From an uncultured Rhodospirillales bacterium (GTDB lineage Bacteria; Pseudomonadota; Alphaproteobacteria; Rhodospirillales; Defluviicoccaceae): a stretch of DNA of 12,376 nt. The notes beneath the pieces were generated by a model. That model worked only from the letters and a program-made list of their open reading frames with translations. It did no database searches and was not told where the DNA came from. The DNA is taken from positions 1-12,376 of the forward strand of contig CAKZLS010000236.1 of the NCBI GenBank assembly GCA_937127205.1. Direction: 5' to 3'. The translations under genes and the position numbers were made by a program. Shown in pieces: positions 7,642 through 12,376 of the stretch. Positions within the stretch are counted from its first letter, which is position 1. Every line of letters starts with the position of its first letter.

Positions 7642-7902
7642 ATGGCGACCGATGGTATCATGGAAGAAGTGGCGACCGCCTACCGCGCCCGGCGCGCGTT
7701 GGGTGAGCCTGACCAACCGGCCTGGGAGGCTGCGTTGGTGGCATTCAAGCGTTGTCGGCCGGAACTCCCCGAGGACGAAGCGCGCAGTCGTGTCGCCGAG
7801 CTGATCTTCGAAGCCAGCGAGGTTTATGGGCCCTGGCTTTATGGCGCCGAAGGCTGCCATGTCCCGTGGTGGCATCATACCGCTCCATCGCCGTCGGAGT
7901 AG
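7642..7902 (+). CDS. Hypothetical protein, 86 residues
   Basis: Small soluble protein that I do not recognise. A strong GGAGG site precedes the ATG. The N-terminal two thirds are predicted helical and charged (EEVATAYRARRALGE, then AWEAALVAFKRCRPELPEDE at residues 28-47 and ARSRVAELIFEASEVYG at 48-64). The last part is rich in aromatics and histidine (GPWLYGAEGCHVPWWHH, about 63-79) with one Cys next to His, which could bind a metal, though no standard finger pattern is present. Codon choice is GC-rich and matches the neighbours, supporting a real gene. It stands alone between the hybrid kinase and the glycosyltransferase, on the same strand as both, with 287 and 135 bases of flanking intergenic DNA. 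Function cannot be assigned. Confidence 0.75.
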   Translation: MATDGIMEEVATAYRARRALGEPDQPAWEAALVAFKRCRPELPEDEARSRVAELIFEASEVYGPWLYGAEGCHVPWWHHTAPSPSE

Positions 7903-7932
7903 CGGTGATCCAACGCTGACACCGTGACGAAC

Positions 7933-7974
7933 CGAATCGTCTCAAGCAAGCGATGTCTTGACGATCCCGATTCG
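7933..7974. other. Imperfect inverted repeat upstream of the glycosyltransferase
   Basis: Outer arms CGAATCG (7933-7939) and CGATTCG (7968-7974), inner arms TCAAG (7942-7946) and CTTGA (7957-7961); the gaps between outer and inner arms are 2 and 6 bases. It lies 64 bases before the ATG at 8038. It could be an operator or an RNA stem; no U-tract follows, so a terminator is unlikely. Confidence 0.4.
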
Positions 7975-8037
7975 TTACGCCACTGAACGATCCTCCGTAC
8001 CTTATAAATCCTGCTCATCGCCCGGAGTCCAAAACGC

Positions 8038-9156
8038 ATGCCCGCAACCCGTCCGCATATCGTCATCGACATCACCTATCACGGTTTCGGCCATGCGGCC
8101 CAAGTCGCGGCCCTGGTTCCGGCACTGCGCCGCCGCTTGCCGGACATGGCGCTCACATTGCGCACCAATGTCCCGGAAACGGTTCTGCGCGATGCAATTC
8201 CCGGAGATTTCGCGTTGCGTCCCGGTCCCGCCGACCTCGGACTGTGCATGTTCGGCCCGGACCAGGTGGACGCGGAGTCCTCCGTGCGGGCCTACGCGGA
8301 TCTTCATGCTCAATGGGACGCGGTGCTGAGCCACGAAGTCCGGAGTCTGCGCGAATTGCAAGCGGACCTGTTGATCGCCGACATTCCGTACACCAGCCTG
8401 GCGGCGTCGGCCGAGGCTGGCGTTCCGGCAGTAGGGTTCTGTTCGTTGAACTGGAGCGATATGTACGCCGCCTACTGCAATGGTCACGGAGATCCGGACG
8501 GGGTCGGCGCGCAGATCCGCGCCGCCTATCAAAGCGCCGCGTTGTTCCTGCAGCCGGTGCCTCACATGACCATGGCCGATCTTCCCAACCGCAAGTCGGT
8601 TGCGCCACTGGCGCGCATCGGCGTCGACCGGAGGGAGGCCATCCGGCAACGGTTCGGGGCCGGCGCCGACGACCGGTTCGTTCTGGTGACGTGGGGTGGA
8701 ATCTCGGGGGGCGGAATTTCGGGCGATCAAGCTGGCGAGCCGTCCGGGCACTGGTTGCCGAGACTGCCGGGTGTCTGGTGGGTCGTGGGCGATGGTTTGC
8801 GGATTGAGCGGGACGACGTGGTCTCCGTCAGCGCCCTGGGGTTCCGGTTTGTCGATGCCATCCGTTCGTGCGACGCGGTGATCACCAAGACCGGTTACGG
8901 CACGTTCACCGAAGCCGTTTACAACGGGACCCGTGTCATGTTCGCGCCACGCCCCGACTGGCCCGAATCGGTGTTTCTGGAGACATGGCTGTGCGAGCAG
9001 GGCACGGCGGCGGCGGTGGATCGCGATGCGTTGCACGCGGGTGAAATCGCCGACGCACTGCTCGACCTGCTGGATCGTCCCGTTGCCCATCGGGGTCCGC
9101 CTGCGGGTCCCGCCGAGGCGGCTGAAATCATGGCGTCACTGCTCAAAGCGGCTTGA
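8038..9156 (+). CDS. MurG-like GT-B fold glycosyltransferase
   Basis: Predicted soluble or peripheral glycosyltransferase of 372 residues. The N-terminal Rossmann-like half opens with IVIDITYHGFGHAAQ (residues 8-22), the glycine/histidine loop seen at the acceptor side of GT-B enzymes such as MurG-type transferases. The C-terminal half has the donor-side loop FVLVTWGGISGG (214-225) and the motif AVITKTGYGTFTEAVYNGTR (280-299), equivalent to the G-x-GT-x-E-A donor-binding signature; a conserved NWSDMYAAYC lies at 138-147. No signal peptide or membrane helix is seen. GGAG lies 10 bases before the ATG. A 15-base duplication makes GGISGGGISG within the donor loop. Donor, acceptor and pathway cannot be told from the sequence, and no envelope-synthesis genes adjoin it. 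The fold call is good; activity is inferred. Confidence 0.85.
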   Translation: MPATRPHIVIDITYHGFGHAAQVAALVPALRRRLPDMALTLRTNVPETVLRDAIPGDFALRPGPADLGLCMFGPDQVDAESSVRAYADLHAQWDAVLSHEVRSLRELQADLLIADIPYTSLAASAEAGVPAVGFCSLNWSDMYAAYCNGHGDPDGVGAQIRAAYQSAALFLQPVPHMTMADLPNRKSVAPLARIGVDRREAIRQRFGAGADDRFVLVTWGGISGGGISGDQAGEPSGHWLPRLPGVWWVVGDGLRIERDDVVSVSALGFRFVDAIRSCDAVITKTGYGTFTEAVYNGTRVMFAPRPDWPESVFLETWLCEQGTAAAVDRDALHAGEIADALLDLLDRPVAHRGPPAGPAEAAEIMASLLKAA

Positions 9157-9194
9157 GGGCGGGGACGTTTGAGGGGCGGCATTTTGTCATGCGA

Positions 9195-9212
9195 CTGTGA
9201 GCGGCGTCACAG
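9195..9212. promoter_or_regulatory. CRP-type palindrome (TGTGA-N6-TCACA)
   Basis: CTGTGA (9195-9200), GCGGCG, TCACAG (9207-9212): a perfect inverted repeat whose core matches the CRP/cAMP-receptor half-sites exactly. A possible -10 hexamer TAAACT (9233-9238, 4 of 6 to TATAAT) would place the start at 9245 and the palindrome centre at -41.5, the class II activator position. The site lies upstream of the 67-residue protein at 9299. The factor is presumed to be a CRP/FNR-family member. Confidence 0.6.
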
Positions 9213-9232
9213 TTTGTTCCGGCGATTGCCGT

Positions 9233-9238
9233 TAAACT
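9233..9238 (+). promoter_or_regulatory. Candidate -10 element for the 67-residue protein
   Basis: TAAACT, 4 of 6 matches to TATAAT, with no recognisable -35 at the proper distance. A weak -35 together with a CRP-type site centred at -41.5 is the usual form of an activator-dependent promoter. The leader would be about 54 bases and contains a CGAAC-GGC-GTTCG hairpin at 9262-9274. Confidence 0.35.
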
Positions 9239-9298
9239 GCTCGCAGTCGACGGGGGATCGACGAACGGCGTTCGCCTACTGAGAGAGAGAACCGAGCC

Positions 9299-9502
9299 AT
9301 GACAATAGGCAGCCTTTACAACATTAAGCTGGGCGACCGTTTCACCACCGACGGCAACGATGTTTGGATCGTGGACGCCATCCGGCCCTTTCCGTCGGTT
9401 ACCCTGCGTCAGGTCGATGCCGACGAAGCGTCCCCGGAGCCAAAGGTCGATGCGAGCCTCGACGCGGCCGGTTTCTCGCGGTTCCATCCATTGGAAGGCT
9501 AA
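9299..9502 (+). CDS. Hypothetical protein, 67 residues
   Basis: Small soluble protein not recognised with confidence. It starts with ATG after a purine run (GAGAGAGAGA, 9281-9290), with the spacing at the long end for a ribosome-binding site. The sequence has a beta-rich look: SLYNIKLGDRFTTDGNDVWIVDAI (residues 5-28) and SVTLRQVDADE (33-43), followed by an acidic stretch and a FSRFHPLEG tail. The pattern LGDRF---G--W-V resembles short uncharacterised SH3-like or KOW-like barrel proteins I associate with Rhodospirillales, but this is only an impression. GC-rich third positions support coding. A CRP-type palindrome about 90 bases upstream suggests regulated expression. The following 450 bases hold no gene. 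Confidence 0.6.
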   Translation: MTIGSLYNIKLGDRFTTDGNDVWIVDAIRPFPSVTLRQVDADEASPEPKVDASLDAAGFSRFHPLEG

Positions 9503-9623
9503 GTGCTGCAAAAGCGGTATTTCGTGCCGCGCATCCGCTGATCGCGGAGTTTCCAGTCCTCCCGACATCGAGAGCCGAACGCGGTAATCCAGCGCCACTG
9601 TCGAGGTAATCCGCCTCGCCTTT

Positions 9624-9660
9624 TCTGGATTGTCGCGGCGCTGCGCTCTTCGCAGTGACG
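9624..9660 (-). repeat. Dispersed repeat arm, minus orientation
   Basis: Starts TCTGGATTGTCGCGGCG and ends TTCGCAGTGACG. This is a diverged reverse-oriented copy of the widespread bacterial intergenic repeat of the form CGTCATTGCGAGCGAAG...GCAATCCAG. An internal TGCG/CGCA hairpin is kept at its tip. Its mate lies at 9690-9720 in the other orientation. Confidence 0.6.
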
Positions 9661-9689
9661 AAAATGCTACGGTCCAGCATCGATCTTGC

Positions 9690-9720
9690 CGTTATTGCGA
9701 GCGAAGCGCGGCGATCCAGA
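9690..9720 (+). repeat. Dispersed repeat arm, plus orientation
   Basis: CGTTATTGCGAGCGAAG followed by CGCGGCGATCCAGA: a close match to the common intergenic repeat CGTCATTGCGAGCGAAG...GCAATCCAG. Its reverse complement aligns with 9624-9660 over the ends (TCTGGAT and GCA-TGACG/GCAATAACG) with a 3-base gap in the middle. Confidence 0.65.
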
Positions 9721-9955
9721 CCCAGATGGTTGCCACCGGCTTTTTTATTGCGGTGCAGCAACTTACCATTTGTTCCTCCCGGCCAACATGACCAATCACG
9801 CATAGCAACCTACCCTGCCATGCCTTGAACACAAGGCTGCTGGCTTGGATTCGCGTTTGCGTCTCGGTATCGTTTCGGGCTTGAATTGAGTGTATCGCTA
9901 TTCCGAAAAAGCGGGAAAGCGGGCAGCAACTCAACTACGATTGGTAAGATCATTC

Positions 9956-10186
9956 ATGCCAGAAAAAAATAGCTCTAAAAAGGGACGCGAAAAAGTATTC
10001 TTGAGTGAGGCTCAGCACCACCACTGCCGCTGGATCCTGAACCGCCAGAGCTATGGCGTTTTTTCGATCTGCGGTCTGCAAACGCGAGAAAACTCGTCAT
10101 TCTGCAAAGTGCATCACGATCTGGTCTGGGGCAACCGCTCGTCGGGCGTTGACCAGCAGCGGGCGAAGGCCGTCCACGCGGCCTAA
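9956..10186 (+). CDS. GcrA-like C-terminal-domain small protein
   Basis: Soluble protein of 76 residues. A basic N-terminal tail (residues 2-13) leads into HHHCRWILNR (21-30), VFSICGLQ (35-42) and SSFCKVHHDLVW (47-58). The order C-x-W, F-x-x-CG, (Y/F)-C-x-x-H is the pattern at the C-terminus of GcrA cell-cycle regulators, here C24, W26, C39-G40, C50 and H53. The N-terminal DNA-binding helix region of GcrA, with its W-and-A-rich motifs, is missing, so this is a tail-only relative, not GcrA itself. The four Cys/His residues could bind a metal; that is inference. ATG at 9956 is chosen as the first methionine, with only a weak upstream purine stretch; GTG at 9890 in the same frame would add 22 residues. 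The first third uses AT-richer codons than its neighbours. An intrinsic terminator follows 8 bases after the stop. Confidence 0.65.
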   Translation: MPEKNSSKKGREKVFLSEAQHHHCRWILNRQSYGVFSICGLQTRENSSFCKVHHDLVWGNRSSGVDQQRAKAVHAA

Positions 10187-10193
10187 GGCGCTC

Positions 10194-10215
10194 AATCCAA
10201 CTCAATTGGGTTTTT
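10194..10215 (+). terminator. Intrinsic terminator after the GcrA-like gene
   Basis: AATCCAA (10194-10200) pairs with TTGGGTT (10206-10212), 7 base pairs including one G-U, around a CTCAA loop. The run of T continues to 10215. It begins 8 bases after the stop at 10186 and before the XdhC operon, so it separates the two units. Confidence 0.6.
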
Positions 10216-10231
10216 CCTTCCTGAGACCCGA

Positions 10232-10259
10232 TTGCCCGCATCGGCCCCTGCGATATATC
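10232..10259 (+). promoter_or_regulatory. Possible sigma-70-type promoter for the XdhC operon
   Basis: TTGCCC (10232-10237), 16-base spacer, TATATC (10254-10259); four of six matches in each hexamer. The start would be near 10266, leaving a leader of about 31 bases before ATG 10297. Plausible by position but not strong. Confidence 0.35.
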
Positions 10260-10295
10260 TTGGACTCGTTTCGACAACCAAGCGCGGGCCGATGC
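10238..10295. repeat. 10-base perfect inverted repeat flanking the XdhC operon start
   Basis: GCATCGGCCC (10238-10247) and GGGCCGATGC (10286-10295), separated by 38 bases. The left arm lies in the spacer of the candidate promoter and the right arm ends one base before the ATG at 10297. It could be a pair of operator half-sites or, in read-through RNA, a stem hiding the start. Confidence 0.5.
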
Positions 10296-10296
10296 C

Positions 10297-10617
10297 ATGA
10301 CCGACACAGACAGCATACTTGCGACAGTGGCCGAATGGCGGCGCGGCGGCAAAGATGTTGCGCTCGCCACCGTGGTTTCCACGTGGGGCTCGTCACCGCG
10401 GCCGGTGGGCAGTCAACTCGCGGTCAACGAGACGGGAACGTTCGTCGGTTCGGTCTCGGGCGGATGTATCGAAGGCGCGGTTATCCAAGAGGCGCTCGAC
10501 GTGATGTCCAGCGGCGCGCCGCGTCTGCTGGACTTCGGCATAACCAACGAACAAGCGTGGGACGTGGGTCTCACCTGCGGCGGCAAGGTCCAGGTGTTCG
10601 TCGAGCCGGTCGAATGA
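10297..10617 (+). CDS. XdhC/CoxI family protein, N-terminal-domain part
   Basis: 106-residue protein equal to the N-terminal XdhC_CoxI domain. XdhC proteins bind molybdenum cofactor, help it receive its terminal sulfur and deliver it to xanthine dehydrogenase-type enzymes in the cytoplasm. Conserved pieces are ALATVVSTWGSSPRPVGSQL (residues 22-41), VGSVSGGCIEGAV with C57 (50-62), and GLTCGGKVQVFVEP with C94 (91-104); the two cysteines are typical of the family and have been linked to cofactor binding in characterised XdhC. No strong Shine-Dalgarno site is visible before the ATG. Its stop overlaps the next start by ATGA (10614-10617), so the second half is probably made by coupled translation. 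In many species both halves are one chain; the split form is also common in Alphaproteobacteria. Structural genes for the target hydroxylase are not in the window. Confidence 0.93.
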   Translation: MTDTDSILATVAEWRRGGKDVALATVVSTWGSSPRPVGSQLAVNETGTFVGSVSGGCIEGAVIQEALDVMSSGAPRLLDFGITNEQAWDVGLTCGGKVQVFVEPVE

Positions 10618-11321
10618 AACGCGCGCTGCTGGACGATCTGCTTGCCGCTCAGGCCAACGGCGACCCGGTGGCGATGGTGACCCGGCTCCCCACCGGCGGG
10701 CAGGCCTTGGTCGGGCTGGCCGGCGCGCAGGGCGACTTGCGGCTCGACGATGACGCGCTTGCCGCCGTCCGCGTGGCCATTGCCGCCGATCGCAGCACCA
10801 CCCTGCAGGCCGCTGCCGGTCGCCTCTTCGTTCACGTTTTCAATCCGCCGCTCCGGCTGATCGTCGTCGGCGCCGTCCATATTGCCGAGCCGCTGAGCCG
10901 GATGGCGGCGCTGGCGGACTTCGGCGTCACCATTGTCGATCCCAGGCGGGCCTTCACCGTGCGCCGGCCGTTCGAGGATCTTGGCGTCTTGGAAGAATGG
11001 CCGGACGAAGCGCTGGAAACCATGGGGCTCGACCACCGGACCGCCGTGGTCAGCCTGGCTCACGATCCCAAGATCGACGATCCGGCGCTCGCCGTCGCGC
11101 TTCGGTCGCCGGCGTTCTATATCGGTGCGCTGGGCAGCCGGAAAACCCATGCGGCCCGGCTGTTGCGGCTGCGCCGGGCCGGCTTCGGCGACGCTGATCT
11201 GGATCGCGTGCACGGTCCCGTGGGGCTCGCCATCGGGGCGCTGTCGCCGGCCGAAATCGCCATATCGATCATGGCCGAAGTCACCCAAGTCCGCCGCCAG
11301 GGCGCGAAGGAGCGGGCATGA
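10614..11321 (+). CDS. XdhC family protein, Rossmann-domain part
   Basis: 235-residue protein matching the C-terminal XdhC Rossmann domain. After a variable N-terminal region comes the nucleotide-binding start RLIVVGAVHIAEPL (residues 81-94) and GVTIVDPRRAF (104-114). The family signatures YIGALGSRKTHAARL (169-183) and HGPVGLAIGALSPAEIAISI (200-219) follow; the latter is nearly invariant in XdhC/CoxI proteins. With the preceding short protein it reconstitutes a full XdhC, the carrier and insertion chaperone for sulfurated molybdenum cofactor. Its start overlaps the upstream stop by ATGA and its stop overlaps the desulfurase start by ATGA (11318-11321), implying a tightly coupled operon. The exact target enzyme (xanthine dehydrogenase, CO dehydrogenase-like or another hydroxylase) is not shown. 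Confidence 0.93.
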   Translation: MKRALLDDLLAAQANGDPVAMVTRLPTGGQALVGLAGAQGDLRLDDDALAAVRVAIAADRSTTLQAAAGRLFVHVFNPPLRLIVVGAVHIAEPLSRMAALADFGVTIVDPRRAFTVRRPFEDLGVLEEWPDEALETMGLDHRTAVVSLAHDPKIDDPALAVALRSPAFYIGALGSRKTHAARLLRLRRAGFGDADLDRVHGPVGLAIGALSPAEIAISIMAEVTQVRRQGAKERA

Positions 11322-12376
11322 CGTTCGACGCCGCGGCCGTCAGGGCCGAGTTCCCCATGCTGAATGGGCATGCTAGCGGGCATATGGCTGGGCATAGGGG
11401 GGATCAGCCGCTTCACTATCTCGACAGCGCCGCCATGGCGCAGGTTCCGGGTGCCGTGATCGACGCCATCACGCGCCACGAGACGACCACGCGGGCCAAC
11501 GTGCGGCGCGGTGTCTACGGTTTGGCCGAGCGGGCGACGGAGGCCTATGAAGACGCGCGCCGGGCGGTGGGACGCTACCTCCACGCCGATCCCGAGGGCG
11601 TGGTGTTTACGCCGGGCGGCACCGCGGCGCTCAATCTCGTCGCCACCGCGTTCGGCGAGACGCTGGATGCGGGCGACGAAATCGTCATCTCCGAGTTGGA
11701 GCACCACAGCAATATCGTTCCCTGGCAGATGCTGCGCGAACGCCGCGGCGTCGTGGTCAAATGGTTCCCGGTGAGCGACGAAGGGCGGCTCGATCTGGCG
11801 CCGCTCGGCAACCTCATCACCAAGAAGTGCAAACTGGTATCGGTGACCCACGCGTCCAATGTCACCGGCGCCGTCAGTTTCGTCAGTCCCATTGTCGGCG
11901 CCGCCCACGCCGTCGGGGCCAAGGTGTTGCTCGATGGCTGCCAGGCGGCCATTCACGGTCCCGTCGACGTGCCGGCGCTGGGCGCCGACTTCTACGTGAC
12001 CTCGGGGCACAAGATGTTCGGTCCCACCGGTGTCGGCGTCCTGTGGGGGCGCCCGGAACTGCTCGCTGCCCTGCCGCCGTTTCTCGGTGGCGGCGAGATG
12101 ATCGAGCGGGTCACCATGGAACGCACCACTTACGCCGATCCGCCGCGCCGGTTCGAGGCCGGGACGCCGCCGGTATCCCAGGTGATCGGTTAGGGCGCCG
12201 CGTGCGACTGGCTGATGGACCTGGACTGGAGCGTGATCTCGGTGCACGAAACGCGGCTGAAACAGCGTCTGCTCGACGGTCTCCGCCAGGTCAAGGGCGT
12301 ACGCATCGTCGGCCCGACGGATCTCAGGTCGCGGATCGGCGTGGTTTCCTTCGATCTCGATGGCGCCCATCCCCAT
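11318..12376 (+). pseudogene. NifS4/SufS-like class V cysteine desulfurase, interrupted by in-frame TAG; 3' partial
   Basis: PLP-dependent cysteine desulfurase homologue. Visible: HYLDSAAMAQVP (33-44), ELEHHSNIVPWQML (126-139) with the PLP-stacking His region, SVTHASNVTGAV (175-186), LLDGCQAAIHGPVDV (204-218) with PLP-binding D206, and TSGHKMFGPTGVGVLWG (228-244) with Schiff-base lysine K232. At codon 292 (12191-12193) the frame reads TAG inside the conserved GTPP-x-x-Q-x-IG-x-GAA motif, then continues without another stop for 61 codons (GAACDWLMDLDW ... RIGVVSFDLDGAHPH), all family-like, to the window end. The normal chain of about 400 residues carries its catalytic Cys in the part beyond the stop, so the 291-residue product should lack activity. 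The residue replaced is usually Leu or Met. The gene overlaps the second xdhC part by ATGA. By analogy with R. capsulatus NifS4 it would supply sulfur to cofactor on XdhC. A base-calling error cannot be excluded. Confidence 0.85.

Larger units (their letters stand above)
9503..9955. other. Gene-free stretch carrying degenerate dispersed repeats
   Basis: No convincing coding frame on either strand. The left half is repeat-like: a GAACGCGGTAATCCAG segment (9577-9592), a hairpin CGAGG/CCTCG (9602-9618) followed by CCTTTT, then an inverted pair of repeat arms (9624-9660 and 9690-9720). The right half is lower in GC and includes a perfect hairpin GCCTTG-AACA-CAAGGC at 9822-9837. This looks like a repeat-accumulating intergenic region rather than a decayed gene. 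Confidence 0.6.

Noticed and set aside
7532..7804. Alternative plus-strand frame of 90 codons overlapping the 86-residue protein
   Set aside because: No Shine-Dalgarno site and an Arg/Trp/Ser-rich frame-shifted look; the frame from 7642 has GGAGG at ideal distance.
8002..9090. Open minus-strand frame of 362 codons opposite the glycosyltransferase
   Set aside because: The plus-strand protein has clear GT-B motifs; the antisense translation is low-complexity R/G/H/P-rich sequence without motifs.
9822..9837. Perfect hairpin GCCTTG-AACA-CAAGGC as a terminator
   Set aside because: Neither strand has a T-run after the stem, and no gene ends next to it.
10053..10613. Upstream extension of the second XdhC protein in its open frame
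   Set aside because: This part overlaps the well-conserved first XdhC protein and the GcrA-like gene in another frame and is Arg-rich shadow sequence; the ATG at 10614 overlapping the stop is the natural start.
12191..12193. TAG read as pyrrolysine or another recoded residue
   Set aside because: Pyrrolysine decoding is not expected in this kind of organism, the family has an ordinary hydrophobic residue here, and no recoding signal is evident; mutation or sequencing error is simpler.
11117..12376. Open minus-strand frame of 419 codons opposite XdhC and the desulfurase
   Set aside because: It is antisense to clearly conserved proteins on the plus strand, has no family motif, and is the usual shadow of GC-rich third positions.

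Overview
The window looks like a piece of a high-GC alphaproteobacterial chromosome, probably from the Rhodospirillales or relatives. The lineage call is inference. It rests on an HWE-type histidine kinase, two sites that fit EcfG (general stress response sigma factor) promoters, a GcrA-like zinc-finger-type tail, and a split XdhC next to a NifS4-like cysteine desulfurase. No transposase, CRISPR array, tRNA or rRNA was seen.

Left part (1-2610). The window opens inside an OmpR-family response regulator (+), whose N-terminus lies upstream. It converges on a minus-strand run of three close genes, read right to left: a small DUF1992 protein, a metallo-beta-lactamase-fold hydrolase and a DUF599 membrane protein. 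Gaps of 33 and 38 bases suggest one transcript.

Signalling block (2611-7354). A single-domain response regulator (-) and a 1378-residue soluble protein (+) are divergently transcribed. The large protein joins CheB methylesterase, CheR methyltransferase, a glutamate-rich coiled coil, PAS domains, a GAF domain and an HWE histidine kinase. The 265-base intergenic region holds a GGAAC-N17-CGTT match pointing at the regulator and a GGAAC-N17-AGTT match pointing at the kinase. They are placed so that the two transcripts would overlap at their 5' ends. This is the strongest candidate for an integrated regulatory unit: a kinase and its likely receiver partner, both under stress sigma control.

Middle part (7355-10215). 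This holds a small unknown protein, a MurG-like GT-B glycosyltransferase, a 67-residue unknown protein behind a CRP-type palindrome (TGTGA-N6-TCACA), a gene-free stretch built partly of degenerate dispersed repeats in inverted orientation, and a 76-residue GcrA-C-terminus-like protein followed by an intrinsic terminator.

Right part (10216-12376). XdhC is split into two proteins and followed by a class V cysteine desulfurase. All three genes overlap by ATGA, so they are probably translationally coupled. Known NifS4/XdhC biology makes this a module for sulfurating molybdenum cofactor for a xanthine-dehydrogenase-type enzyme. The desulfurase is interrupted by an in-frame TAG at 12191-12193. The same frame then continues with recognisable family sequence to the window edge, so it is either a fresh pseudogene or a sequencing error.
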